A DNA stretch of 64,000 nt from NCBI GenBank assembly GCA_023362775.1, contig JALMGJ010000025.1:8781501-8845500 (forward strand), read 5' to 3'. A program made the translations under genes and the position numbers. Each line of letters begins with the position of its first letter. Position 1 is the first letter of the stretch. Under the pieces are notes generated by a model. That model was not told where the DNA came from. It was given only the letters and a program-made list of their open reading frames with translations, and did not search any database. Positions 11,461 through 23,029 of this stretch are shown in pieces. The stretch is from Charina bottae (taxonomy: Eukaryota; Chordata; Lepidosauria; Squamata; Charinaidae).

Positions 11461-12915
11461 ACCTCCAAGCCCTGCCAGGATTCCGCGCAGGTCCTAGTGC
11501 CTGCCTTGTGCCTTGCTGCCTCCAAACCTGCCCTGCCAGGATTCCACCCAGGTCCTAGTACCTGCCTTGTGCCTTGCTGCCTCCAAACCTGCCCTGGCAG
11601 GATTCCACCCAGGTCCTAGTGCCTGCCTTGTGCCTTGCTGCCTCCAAACCTGCCCTGGCAGGATTCCACCCAGATCCTAGTGCCTGCCTTGTGCCTTGCT
11701 ACCTCCAAACCTGCCCTGCCAGGATTCCACACAGGTCCTAGTGCCTGCCTTGTGCCTTGCTGCCTCCAAACCTGCCCTTCTAGGATTCCACACAGGTCCT
11801 AGTGCCTGCTTTGTGCCTTGCTGCCTCCAAACCTGCCCTGCCAGGATTCCACACAGGTCCTAGTGTCTGCCTTGGCCTGGCTGCCTCCAAACCTGCCCTG
11901 CCAGGATTCCACCCAGATCCTAGTGCCTGCCTTGTGCCTGGCTGCCTCCAAACCTGCCCTGCCAGGATTCCACCCAGGTCCTAGTGTCTGCCTTGGCCTT
12001 GCTGCCTCCAAACCTGCCCTGCCAGGATTCCACCCAGGTCCTAGTGCCTGCCTTGTGCCTGGATGCCTCCAAACCTGCCCTGCCAGGATTCCACACAGGT
12101 CCTAGTGCCTGCCTTGTGCCTTGCTGCCTCCAAACCTGCCCTGCCAGGATTCCACACAGGTCCTAGTGTCTGCCTTGGCCTGGCTGCCTCCAAACCTGCC
12201 CTGCCAGGATTCCACCCAGATCCTAGTGCCTGCCTTGTGCCTGGCTGCCTCCAAACCTGCCCTGCCAGGATTCCACCCAGGTCCTAGTGTCTGCCTTGGC
12301 CTTTCTGCCTCCAAACCTGCCCTGCCAGGATTCCACCCAGGTCCTAGTGCCTGCCTTGTGCCTTGCTGCCTCCAAACCTGCCCTGCCAAGATTCCACACA
12401 GGTCCTAGTGCCTGCCTTGTGCCTGGCTGCCTCCAAACCTGCCCTGCCAGGATTCCACCCAGATCCTAGTGCCTGCCTTGTGCCTGGATGCCTCCAAACC
12501 TGCCCTGCCAGGATTCCACACAGGTCCTAGTGTCTGCCTTGGCCTTGCTGCCTCCAAACCTGCCCTGCCAGGATTCCACCCAGGTCCTAGTGCCTGCCTT
12601 GTGCCTTGCTGCCTCCAAACCTGCCCTGCCAGGATTCCACCCAGGTCCTAGTGCCTGCCTTGTGCCTTGCTGCCTCCAAACCTGCCCTGGCAGGATTCCA
12701 CCCAGGTCCTAGTGCCTGCCTTGTGCCTTTCTGCCTCCAAACCTGCCCTGCCAGGATTCCACCCAGGTCCTAGTGCCTGCCTTGTGCCTGGCTGCCTCCA
12801 AACCTGCCCTTCCAGGATTCCACACAGGTCCTAGTGCCTGCTTTGTGCCTTGCTGCCTCCAAACCTGCCCTGCCAGGATTCTGTGCAGGTCCTAGTGCCT
12901 GCCTTGTGCCCTGCT
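11461..12915 (+). repeat. 61-bp minisatellite, about 24 units, with ~303-bp higher-order period
   Basis: The unit contains 'ctgcctccaaacctgccctg', 'ccaggattccacccaggtcc' and 'tagtgcctgccttgtgcc'. Most units are 61 bp, while variants with 'tctgccttggcct' are 60 bp. These variants near 11873 and 11993 recur near 12176 and 12296, giving a 303-bp higher-order block of five units. Each unit holds a TAG, so the 61-bp period makes chance ORFs of about 183 bp in rotating frames. The short sibling element has two units, so the array grew inside the transposon. Confidence 0.92.
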
Positions 12916-12975
12916 GTAAGAGTGTGTCGTGAAATGATGTCCTGTTGTAAGAGTGTGTCGTGAAATGATGCATGT
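12916..12975 (+). repeat. Short direct duplication at the hAT element's right side
   Basis: Two adjacent copies of about 33 bp containing 'tgtaagagtgtgtcgtgaaa' and 'tgatg'. The same doublet is in the 20983-21277 element, so it predates both insertions. Confidence 0.7.
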
Positions 12976-13025
12976 CTAAAAAGTGTGTCACCAACATGAA
13001 AAGTTTGGAAAGCTCTGTTGTAGAC

Positions 13026-14020
13026 AGTTATGGGGAACTATTTTGCAACCCTGTGATTGAGTAATTACCAATAACAACTTATGGAAACAATTTGCTAATG
13101 GGATGGCAGATGTAGACTATCGTTTCCAATTTTATTCTTGATTGGATGAGCAAGGAAAGTACTTCCCCTTCAACCTTTTAGAACTGCAGAACATTTTAGC
13201 AGCCTTACTTCACATTTTAGGAGCTTGCCCTGTACTCACTTCAGTGCCAGTAATTTTAATCAGCCAATGTTTTCAAATGACCACCCTCAGTCAAATCAGT
13301 ATATGAATTTCCCTTAGAGCCTTGCCTTGAAAAACATCCCCTCTCTGCCCTTTAAAACAAAAGGGCTATTCTAATTATTCCATGCACATTTTCACTATAA
13401 CATATTTGTGAATGGATGGTATAACCTTTCCCTTCATTTATTTTTTTCAGGTCAAACCTAATGCATTCTCCCAAATGAAGGTAACATTTTAAGCAAGCAT
13501 GCCACAAATCAAATCCACATATTATGTACAGCATCTCTGCTGTCTATTCGTATATATGTGTGTACATATTCATCTGTATGAATATATACACACAGATACA
13601 CACACACATATATACTCTACCACTCTTTGTCCCATAACTTCCACAGAAATGTTTAACAGGGAAGGCTAGAAGAAGTCGATAGTGATGTCACTGAAAGGTA
13701 CAGTTATTTGAGTGGGAATGTAATTTATTGAGCTCATGCACATGATCTGCTCTATTATAAAATGAGTGGCAAGCCACAAACCCTGAGTAGGTTCCCCTTT
13801 CTTTCAGGTCAAAGAAACCATGGCAGTCAGAATGTTCTTTTGCTTTTTCAAGGCGCAAAGAAATGAGGACACCTTCCCTAGTGCTGCCATCAACAGGACC
13901 AGGAAAAGGAAAGGCTGGTGGAATAGAATACATGGGTATATTTAGTAGTAATTAATATTAGTAGTCACGTGGCTTCAGGAGACGCATGTGCTGGCTTAGT
14001 TAAGAATGAACATGAAGGGA
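13026..14020. other. No recognisable gene; short TA/CA-rich microsatellite
   Basis: Around 13549-13615 there is an interrupted TATATG/TACACACA-rich stretch. Nothing else is recognised. A minus-strand open frame at 13688-13933 has no known motif. Confidence 0.35.
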
Positions 14021-14021
14021 A

Positions 14022-14051
14022 GTTTGTTTGTTTGTTTGTTTGTTTGTTTGT

Positions 14052-14082
<31 letters not shown>

Positions 14083-14500
14083 TTATTTAAATTTATCCCT
14101 GCCCATGTCCCCAAATAGGGGACTCTGGGCGGTTTACAGCATATCAACAGTTAAAATCTATACATATAAAATTACAATATAACAATAAATAGATAAAAAT
14201 AGATAAAAATCCAAGAGATGGTAGAATCAGCTATCAGGAGGACATTATGGGGCCAGCCACCCCCAGGAGGTACTATTACCTCCCTCGTCCCAGGCAAGGC
14301 GACAGAGCCAGGTCTTAAGAGTCTTCCAGAAGGTCAGGAGCGAGGGGACCAGCCTCACCTCCAGGGGCAAGATGTTCCACAAGGCAGGCGCTATCGCAGA
14401 GAAGGCTCGCCTCCTGGACCCCGCTAGATGGAATTGTCTTGTTGAAGGGGTCCGAAGCATGCCCTCTCTGCATGAGCGGAGTTTCTTCAGTGACAACCAG
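14022..14500 (-). mobile_element. CR1/L2-group LINE, 3' end (C-terminal coding and tail)
   Basis: On the minus strand the translation (about 14470-14245) keeps CREGMLRTPSTR, AFSAIAPALWNILPLEVR and KTWLCRLAWD. This closely matches the last ~80 residues of the intact 1038-aa ORF at 28187-31303. The 3' UTR with the '...cgcccagagtcc...' block follows, and the element ends in (AAAT)n then (AAAC)n, read on the plus strand as (GTTT)n(ATTT)n at 14022-14088. It is 5'-truncated. Confidence 0.85.
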
Positions 14501-15284
14501 GAGTACAAGTGTGATTTTCCGCCTTAGTCCAGGATACTTTATATCAGTCATCCCTGCTGCCTTACCATTTGTGGCATCCTTGCAGCATGCTGGCCCTAGT
14601 ATTTTCATTATAATCCCACACATTCACTAGTTCATCTATTTATTATTAACTAGCTCTCTGTAGTGTATGCATGCCTCATAAACAGTCATTCTGATCCTAA
14701 GCCAGGGGTCTGCCATCTTCAGTGCTAGGACATCTGTGATACTCCTAGAATGCATCCACAGTCCCCCTAAAATGTTTTGCTTTTTCTCTTTGATTGGTTT
14801 TGCTTTATGACCAAAAGCTCATGCGATCACCAGATCTCATGGGTTGTCAATATTCTTGCATGAAATTGTCTGAGATTTCTAGATTCTCACATGATTTCTA
14901 ATTCTCACATGAGACTGTGAAATTTCATTATTTCATATGGTGTAATACAAAATCTTGATGGTGCAATTGTCAAAATCTTGTGAGATTTGATGATTTTTTT
15001 AATGAGTATTAAGGTATTTTAAAGAAGGTGGGAGGGCACTTAAAGTATTTTGTGAAGCCTGAAAAAGTTTTCATTCCTGTTCTAAGTTTTGGTATGTATT
15101 TATAATGCCTAGCAACTGGTAGCATCCAGAGATTTGCATAGTGAAACCCATTTCTTGCAGGGATGGGAAGATTACAAATCCAGTGTATTGAAGTGAAAAT
15201 ATAGGCATTCCTTAAGAAATTGCCCGAAAGGAGTGCAACAACGTGTATGCATTTAGCTAGTGACATTCTTTGCAACATTGAAAG
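14501..15284. other. No recognisable gene
   Basis: No coding, RNA or repeat feature that I can support. Confidence 0.35.
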
Positions 15285-15785
15285 GAATCATATAATTGTC
15301 GAGTTGAAAGGGACCACAGAGATCATCTAGTCAACCCTCTGCATGTTCAGGAAAATCAGTTAAACCATCCTTGATATGTGGCTATAAACCCTCTTAAAAA
15401 CCTGCAAGCATGAAGACCCCACAACCTTCATAGGTAGACTGTTCCACTGTTGTACAGATCTTCTCATCCAAAGTCTTTTCTTATATTTAAATAACATCTA
15501 CTATGTGATATTTCTGGTCCCAGTTTTTGTGACAATGGAAAACAGTTCCTGACCATCTTCCCTATGGCACTCTGAACACAGCTATCATGTCTCCCTCAGT
15601 CTTTTTGTGTCCAGACTCAACATCCACAGTTTCTTCAGCCTGTCCTCATAGTCCCTGCGTCAACATCGTTGTCATCCCCTGAATGTGCACTAACCTCCCA
15701 ATATCCTTCTGAGAACGTGGTGCCCCGAACTGTACCCAACATTCCAAGTGTGGTCTTACCAGCGCAGTGCAGAAACAATGAGAAT
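15285..15785 (-). mobile_element. Ancient amniote CR1, 3' region
   Basis: On the plus strand, 'gttgaaagggaccacagaga' followed by 'tcatctagtc', then 'tagactgttccactgttg', 'cagcctgtcctcatag' and 'ccaagtgtggtcttaccagc' follow the antisense of the classical amniote CR1 3' end. The left boundary 'aatcatataat' corresponds to the CR1 octamer-type terminus. The copy is 5'-truncated and diverged. Confidence 0.75.
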
Positions 15786-17254
15786 AATGTCTATGGGCAG
15801 CTTCATATAGCCTATGGGCTCTCAAATAGGTTACTATCTCTGCCTTTCTCCATCTCCATTTCTTCCATTTCTCCCATTTCTCCTATCCCTATTTTCCCCC
15901 TCCTTTTAATTCTTTCTTATAACAGACTTGCTTAATGTGAATATAATTAAACTTGACAGAGTTACTTATTTGTGAAAAGGACAGATGCTTCAGTGGGAAT
16001 GTTAATATTGTGTACCAAAAATTAAAATAAACAATAAAAGTTCCAATGCTTAAAATATATTAGATTAAACAAATACACCACTTTCAACAGATTGAAAAAG
16101 GTGCTCCTAATTACATATTTTTCTTTTAAAAAAGTATTTATTTAGAAAGCAATAAGGTAAGCCCCGTCTAAGAGGAAGCATTTGCTTCCTTTTCACATAT
16201 GGAAAGGGATCTTCTCTGCTCAGCTTAGATCAGCTGTCTTCCAGGTCCTCTATTCCTTTTGTTGTTTCATTTTAAATTAATCATTATAAAAACTAGTTTG
16301 TTAGTTCCCTTGTTTTCTTCTCTCAACTCATTTAGACAGTAAGTGGGCAACTTTTTGGAGTTTTTAATAATAATTATGTAATTCCTATTAGTGAAAAGCA
16401 CACTATGTATAAATCTAAAAATAAAGAACAGGTTTCTTGCTTTTCAACTATATGCAACTGTATATACATTTAATTAAGTCTCTAATTTACTCAAAAGTAA
16501 AAAATGTTGGTGACAGCTTTAAAATCCTCAGCTGATTCTTAATAGATTAAGGATCTAGTTCTTCATCTTGCAGAAATTCCAAATTTGACATTGTTAACCC
16601 TGATTAAAGTTATATTCTTCCTTTAGATGCGGTGCTTTTCTTGAAGAAGCTACTGCAAACCCTCTATGTAGTGAATTCGTTGGAGGGAAAGTGTGTGCAT
16701 TATTCCCAAATGGCTGTCAAATTCAAAAGTTCATTATTTGCATCCATTCTCATCATTTTCTTCAATATACAGTCTTTGTGTAAATGCAAATGAAAAAGAA
16801 TTATAAAAATGATATAGAAAAATGTAAATTTAGGAGCTTCATTCAGACTATTCCAGAGACAATGGACTTATTGATTATTACAAGTGCTGTCTGGACATAA
16901 ATGGTGTCCATCGCATCTGAAATCTACTAAATGGGGTTCTGTTAAATAGAGGTTTTACTGTAATATGATCCTAATTATCCTTCTTTGTACTGTTTATCCA
17001 TAATGATATCTATGGGATTCAGCAAGTGCAGTAGGACTGCAGCCTCATCTATACAGAAATTAACTTACAAAGTATAACTTATATGTAAAAGATTAACTGA
17101 TCATCCTGGTTGATAATAAATGGGAGCTATATAAAGAATAGTCCATCTCATCATACTTTCCTATTATAGACATTTTTAAGTTGATATTATAATAAATATG
17201 TTAAATAAAATGGATTGCCTTGATGAACGTTACCAATGTTTTTTTCTGTGCAAC
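15786..17254. other. AT-rich DNA, no gene
   Basis: No open frame of interest, no RNA gene and no repeat I recognise. There is a TCTCCATTTCTCC-type pyrimidine-rich stretch at 15838-15905. Confidence 0.35.
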
Positions 17255-17265
17255 TACTTATTATA

Positions 17266-17348
17266 CAATGCTGGCTCTTCGGCTAACAAACAGAGATGAG
17301 CACCGGCCCCTAGAGTCGGACACGACTGTGCGGGAGAACCTTTACCTT
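17266..17348 (+). mobile_element. tRNA-derived SINE (Sauria-like), 5'-truncated tail
   Basis: 'gctggctcttcggctaacaa...gagatgagcaccggcccctagagtcggacacgact...cctttacc' matches the 3' parts of the longer copies at 53827-54158 and 44407-44741. It is flanked by an 11-bp duplication TACTTATTATA (17255-17265 and 17349-17359), so this is a real truncated insertion. Confidence 0.85.
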
Positions 17349-17359
17349 TACTTATTATA

Positions 17360-18125
17360 AATTAAATTTATGTATTTTAAAATAAATAACTTTCATTTTA
17401 AAGGTGAAAGCCATAAAGTTTTCAATAATCTTTCAACACTGACATATGGACTTATTTTTTTGTTTTCTGTATTACACAATCATTTTCTTAATTTTATATC
17501 AACTAGATCACTCTGTTAGAATAAAGTTATCATTTATAATTTAGAAAGCCTACACTGGAGAATAACATTTAAAGAATGCAATTTCATGCCAACATAGTTT
17601 GAAAAATGAACCTTCCATCTGTCCTTCCCACTCCTACCTTATGGCTGGCATTTAGTTTAAACAACAACAAAGTCACTGGGACCCATCACAGTGAAGGCTT
17701 TCGAAGGAAGATACTGTAGTGCTATATGAAATATTTTCACTGTAATCAAAGGAGAATTTTGAACAAACTCTTCTAGAAGGTTATGGATATGTGCAAAATG
17801 TGAAAGAAAACAAACTGTACACCTATGTCTGGTTTACAGCAGCAAAGGAAGAACTAGGAGGAAGAGAAGATCTCTTGAGTCATCTTCATGGGATAACAAC
17901 ATTCCCTTCCTGCAGGAGGCAGTGTTTTACCAGCCTCCCAAATTTAGCTGAGAACAAAATTATACTATACTTCTTGCAGTATAGAAAAATATCAGCTATA
18001 AACTTTGGTTCTGTGGATTTTGCCATGTGTTTTGGATTGCTTCTAAATTTGGACAGTTTAAATATGGCAATTTTTTATTTAAAAAAATAGGTAGAATTAT
18101 TTTCTCATGTCTGTTTGATCATTCA
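17360..18125. other. AT-rich spacer, no gene
   Basis: No supported feature. A plus-strand open frame at 17791-18090 has no recognisable domain. Confidence 0.3.
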
Positions 18126-19345
18126 GATGAAAGACATGGGAAATAAGTGGCTTTAACTGACAAGATGTAAAGGAAAGAGGAGGATTGGTTTTACCTGATT
18201 TGAAATTGTATTTTGCAGCTTGCTGTTTGGTTTGAATTAAAGAGTGGGTGTTGCTGAGAAATAAAAGGCTTTTGGAGTTAGAAGGACATGACCTGAGATT
18301 TGAGTGGCATGGATATTTGTGGTATGATAAAGCCAAATTTAACGTGGATTAAAAAAATTATTATGTCATACTGAGGATATTGAATAGATTACAAACCCAG
18401 GTTGTGCCCAAAAACACCTTTGTGGATCTCAGCAGAAGAAGCATTTTATAGACGAGAAATAATAGGCAAACACAAATGACTAACTTATCATGAGATACTA
18501 GAATTTTGTCAAGGGGTATGTAAAATAAAATCAAGAGAAGAACTGGTGGCAGAGGGATATGGCTGTCAGTGGTTCGCTTATTTACATTTATTAGAAAGTT
18601 TTAAAGTAGAAAAAAGAACTTATGGTTTTGAACATTGTAAGACTGAGTTTGAAATAGAATTGTGTACAAATGATGAACATGTAATTGCTAAAAGGTATAA
18701 ACTTTTATTCAAATTTGAAACAGAAGAAGAACAAATGAAAGAATGTATGATAAAGTGGGCTAAAATTTTGGTTATAATATACAGATGGAACAACGGGAAA
18801 ATATGTGGCTGAAAGGATTAATATTCATATTGTTATAATCTTAAAGAGAAGTTTTATACAACAATGTACCATTGGTATATGTCACCAGAAAAATTGTCTA
18901 GAATGTATAAAGGCACTTCAAATTTATGTTGGAAATGTGAACAACAAGAAGGGACATTTTAACATGTTTGGTTGATGTGTAAAAAAAGCTAGAAAATTTT
19001 GGATTCAAATACACACACTAATTCAGAGGATTTTAAATATTAATATACAATTGAGGCCAGAGGTTTTCTTTTGGGATTGATGGATAAACAGTTGGAAAAA
19101 AGTCATGGAACTTTGTTCTTGTGTATGATAACTGCAGCAAGATTATTGTATGCACAAAGATGGAAAGACTAGGCATTACCCTCAATGGAGGAATGGTTGG
19201 TGAAGAAGATGGAACTTACTGAGATGGCTAAACTGACTTCTTTGATCAGAGAAAAGACAATATCTACATATATTTCAAGTGTTAAGAGTTTATAATGTAA
19301 TCGATTTTTCTCTTGGAAAATTTCTCTTGGAGCATAAAAGAAAAT
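18126..19345 (+). mobile_element. L1-type LINE, 5'-truncated and decayed 3' half
   Basis: Translated with frameshifts, the region follows the squamate L1 ORF2 C-terminus: [38 protein letters not shown], then a linker, TTMYHWYMSPEKLSRMYKG and CWKCEQQEGTF.H..W.CKK (the conserved cysteine/histidine motif). GLMDKQLEK, AARLLYAQRWKD and MEEWLVKKMELTEMAKLTSLIRE follow. The longest uninterrupted part is 18546-18812. Several stops and shifts make it inactive. It ends near 'aaaagaaaataaac'. Confidence 0.75.
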
Positions 19346-20811
19346 AAACAAAGCTAATCATCGTGATTCTTCATGGCCTCACATAGCATTTCACAATGTA
19401 CTGGGGACTTCACCTAACAAATTTAACAAACATTTAATATAATTCTAAACCACGTTGTATTGATAGGTTGCAAGCTATTCTTCTCAACCTAAGGACTCCC
19501 AGCTTCAGGCTGTCTGTTTGACTGTCAATTAAAGTTTTTCATGGCCTCTCTGCCAGCCTGACATGGCTATTACATGTGCAGTGTACTGTGGAAGAGGTGA
19601 GTGAAATGTTATTAAATATATGTATGTTCAGAACCTATATATTTTGTTAGCTAGACAGTAGTGAAATTGTGCTGTTTTATAAGTTCATTTGTTGCTCATC
19701 CCTCTCTGGTTTTCACAACCTCCTTATTTTATCCTCCCCTGCATGATTAATTGCTTGTTCCATCATCCCAAACTCAAGGTTAAGTTAAGGTCTCCTTCAG
19801 GTTGGTGGACCATGTAATAAAAATCAGTTTGGATAGGCTATGTCATAAGAGCATTACAGGTTTCAGAGTGGAATAATATTCATTTTTCTCCATTGTTTTC
19901 CCTTGAGGCAGATCTTGTAGGACATGTTAAACTTCCAAATAATATAGGGCCTATATTTCATGTCAGATCCTAAAGCAAATCTGATATGATACACACGCAC
20001 TCATACACACATATGTGTGAACGCATGCTTAGGACCAGAGTTAAAACTCATGGCAGCGGAGTAAGTTATAATGATATGTTTTCAGAATCTACCTAAATAT
20101 AACAGAGACATTAAAATATTAAAAAAATATGAGAAAAATGTATTTACACATTTATTTTAACACTGTCTCATAACGTCAACGAAAACTTCAGTGGTCTATT
20201 CATGAAATCATTTAAAGATTAAATTGGATTCTACTGTAGATTATGCTTTTAAATTTCTGTTTATTGTTATGCTTCTGCTCTGAAAATGTGTTACAAGCCA
20301 CTTCAAAGTAATTGGCAGAGAAATTTAAGTAAAGTTTAAATAACTGAGGTCCCTTCCAGATGCAAGGGCACTGCTTCTGTGTTCCACCATGCCCGTGACT
20401 TCAGCAGGACTTTGCAAGCTGAGTTGACTAACTTTGAAAAACTCACTGTTGCAGTACAGGAAATGCTGTGAAGTTACCATTGCCCATTTCTCAGAACTCC
20501 TCCTTCCAACTTATGAAATTTCCCTTCTTTCTCCAAAAATGGACTTGCTATGGGGCCTTGGTGCTGTTCCTCCTACATCCTTCCTGAACAAGCCAAGAAA
20601 TAGCATTTCCACACCCCCACAGTGGCTGTTTGTGGGTTTCTCCCCACCCTCTACCAACAAACATGGCAAGGCATTGAAGAGGACAGAGATGAAGCTACAA
20701 CACTAATTTTTGCTTTCTACCATTGACCAGCTGAAGTGAAGAAATGGAACATTGGACAACTCAAGAAGTTTCTTAGCAACCAAAAATGAGGACACTTGTG
20801 GTATGGCATGA
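19346..20811. other. No recognisable gene
   Basis: AT-rich with short CA/TG runs near 19990-20025. I see no supported coding or RNA feature. Confidence 0.35.
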
Positions 20812-20861
20812 ATGGGTTTGTGGAGTCCTTGGTGCTCTCTGAGCCTTGTTGTTTTCTTGCA

Positions 20862-20895
20862 GACATTTCATTGCCAGGCTAGGCAACATCTTCAG
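20862..20895 (-). other. Hammerhead-like motif, second copy
   Basis: On the minus strand: CTGAAGA, a stem of TTGCC with GGCAA (an extra G-U pair possible), then GAAATGTC. The core is kept except for one change in the cleavage-side segment (ATGTC for ACGTC). Stem I is again a 3-bp GCA/TGC. Confidence 0.4.
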
Positions 20896-20982
20896 TGCGA
20901 AAAGGGAGTGGGACTTTCTCTCTGTTTATATACCATGGCTTGTCCTGCTTGTGTTGCTGGGGGTGTTGTTCTCTCCTTAGTA

Positions 20983-21277
20983 CAGAGCTTTCCAAACTGT
21001 GTGTCAGGACACGTTAGTGTGTCGGCTGCAGTGTCTGGGTGTGTCGTGGCTGCTGCTGCCTCCGAGCCCTGCCAGGATTCCGCGCAGGTCCTAGTGCCTG
21101 CCTTGTGCCTGGCTGCCTCCAAACCTGCCCTGCCAGGATTCCGTGCAGGTCCTAGTGCCTGCCTTGTGCCCTGCTGTAAGAGTGTATCGCGAAATGATGC
21201 CCTGCTGTAAGAGTGTGTCGCGAAATGATGCATATCTAAAAAGTGTGTCACCAACATGAAAAGTTTGGAAAGCTCTG
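20983..21277 (+). mobile_element. hAT-type MITE, 295 bp (unexpanded sibling of the 11386 element)
   Basis: Inverted ends CAGAGCTTTCCAAAC and GTTTGGAAAGCTCTG lie between perfect 8-bp duplications CCTTAGTA (20975-20982 and 21278-21285). The interior has only two minisatellite units, then the 33-bp doublet and 'gtgtgtcaccaacatg'. There is no transposase. Confidence 0.93.
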
Positions 21278-21394
21278 CCTTAGTAATTCCTTGATTGGGC
21301 TGTTGTTTGCTACTTGGTTGATTGACTGAGTTAATAGTTCCTTGATTAGGGTATATTGTGCTGTTTGATTGTTCCTCTGGTGCTAATCTTGGTG

Positions 21395-21530
21395 TTAATC
21401 TTTGCATAATCTTTGCATGAAGACTATGCATAATCTTTGCATGAATTATGCATAATCTTTGCATGAATAATGAAGATTTGCATAAACTTTGCATAAATAA
21501 TGAAGATTTGCATAATCTTTGCATGAATGG
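21395..21530. repeat. Degenerate direct repeats with TTTGCAT motifs
   Basis: About seven repeats of a 'gcataatctttgcatgaa'-like unit with spacings of roughly 20-30 bp. Two contain the ATTTGCAT octamer bound by POU-type factors in vertebrates. Any regulatory role is speculative. Confidence 0.5.
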
Positions 21531-21900
21531 GTTTGCCAAAGTTTGGTGGACAACAGTTAGGCTGTCAGTGGTAGTTTGAAACTGCTTTGAAAAAGAAGAA
21601 TTAGAGAGAATAAGGTATAGGTATACCACTCTGCTGTCATTTCTGTCAATAATTGTGAGAAAAATGTTCATTGTTGGATCTACAAAAAAGATTAAGCAAA
21701 GACCTTGAAGTCAAATAGTCACATTATGTATAGGATTTTTCATGCACGTTTTATAAATTTTATCCAGTCATAATTGGCTTGATTGTACATGCCAGTATGA
21801 TGTCTGAGATGTGAACCTATAGAAGTCTACTTAGCAGAGGAAAAGAATTCTCATGCATGTGAATGTACACACATATGTAAGTGTAAGTGTGCATAGATAC

Positions 21901-22850
21901 TTGGGGGGGGGAGAAGTTGGCTTGATAACCCCTTATGTGTGGGGCACCACAGGGGTTGGTCCTCTCTCCCCTGTTCTTTAACATACTGTATATGAATCTG
22001 CTGGGAAAGGTCATCCAACAATTCAGGCTGCAGTATCATCAGTATTCTTATTATACCCAATTGTACATTGCCACCCCAGGCTGTGAGGGAGATGCTGTTG
22101 ATGTCCTTCCCAATGTTTGGAGGTAGTAAGGGTCTGGATGGGAGAGAACACTGTGAAGCTGAACCCTGGTCAGTCTGAATTGCTCTGGATACACTGGGTT
22201 TTCTGTCATCACCAGAGTTATTCCTTGATGGGCAAGCACTACCCTCAGGGAGCAGGTTCAAACTTTGGGGTCCTTCTGGACTCAGGGATCCTGATGGAAC
22301 AGCAGGTGAAAACTGTGGCCAGAGAGACTTATACCTAACTTTGGCTGGAACATATAACACCAGTTTTGTGGACCCTGCATTGATTGCTGATTGGTTTCCA
22401 AACACAATTCAAGATGCTGCTTTTAATCTATAAAGTTTTTTGGCTTGCTGCCTGGATATCTGCAGGACAGCCTACTCCAACCAGTACCATCCTGATCAAT
22501 TAGATCAAACAGACAAACTGTAATTGATCCCACATTTTCAGGAGCTCCAGGTCCAGGGTGAAGTGAGGATTACAGTGATCTGCTTTTCTTTTCTGTGGCA
22601 GCACCAATAGTGGAGATCAGACTACCTCCCTCCTTGTTGATGTTTTGGAAGCTTTTAATGTCATAGTTGTTCTGGAGAGCCTTCTCCTGATTTTATCATG
22701 CCATCTTCCTTTGCTTTTTTATTGTTTCTCGATTTCTCTTTGATGGTGGAGTTTTACTTTTTCATATTTGTAATATTGTGGAAGATTTATATGGCTTTAT
22801 ATTTCATGTAAGCTGCTGAGATTGCAGTGGGGTAGAAATATGGAAAATAA
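21901..22850 (+). mobile_element. CR1/L2-group LINE, old 3' half
   Basis: Plus-strand translation keeps CGAPQGLVLSPLFFNILYMNLLGKVI and TQLYIATPG, matching CGVPQGSVLSPLLFN.YM.LLGEII and TQLYISIPG of the intact ORF. The catalytic YADD has decayed to YSYY. A WMGENTVKLNPGQSELLWI segment in a shifted frame and an ancient LLDSG segment follow. The 3' UTR ends near 'gtagaaatatggaaaataag'. Many stops and at least one deletion are present. Confidence 0.7.
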
Positions 22851-23029
22851 GTAAAAATCAATACTAGGCTCTATAAACCTTCAAGGAGGTCTTTTGTTTT
22901 GATGACTGTTTCAAAGCTGCTTCATAAAGTGAGGCAGCCCGCCTGCCCTTCTAAAAGCAAAGTGAAATGGCTGTGAGGCTTTGTCCACCTGCCTCAATTG
23001 GAAACCACAACAGCTGGAAGAGGCTTCTG

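Larger units (their letters stand above)
11386..13017 (+). mobile_element. hAT-type MITE expanded by an internal minisatellite
   Basis: The ends are inverted repeats (CAAAGCTTTCCAAAC left, GTTTGGAAAGCTCTG right) flanked by a perfect 8-bp duplication TTGTAGAC at 11378-11385 and 13018-13025, the hAT signature. Unique ends ('tgtgtgtcgcgacacgttagtgtg' side and 'aaaaagtgtgtcaccaacatg' side) match the 295-bp sibling at 20983-21277. The interior differs by a huge tandem array. There is no transposase, so it is non-autonomous. Confidence 0.9.
20812..21500 (-). mobile_element. Penelope-like terminal repeat interrupted by a hAT MITE
   Basis: This is the reverse complement of the repeat at 1-285, in two parts: 20812-20974 (tail, hammerhead-like core, TATA box) and 21278-21500 (upstream part with the 'tccttgatta' repeats). 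A 295-bp hAT element with its duplication separates them. The distal part includes short direct repeats of 'ataatctttgcatgaa' and two ATTTGCAT octamers (about 21474 and 21505). Confidence 0.6.

Noticed and set aside
11802..12712. Many overlapping 60-95 codon frames with repeated peptides on both strands
   Set aside because: They are generated by the 61-bp minisatellite. One TAG per unit combined with a period not divisible by three makes ~183-bp frames in rotation. No start context or conservation.
21395..21530. CRISPR-like array
   Set aside because: Short irregular repeats without unique spacers, in vertebrate DNA within a retroelement.
20892..21671. 259-codon minus-strand frame
   Set aside because: It runs across a Penelope-like repeat, a nested hAT MITE and a low-complexity repeat. 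No known domain; it crosses element boundaries, so it is chance.
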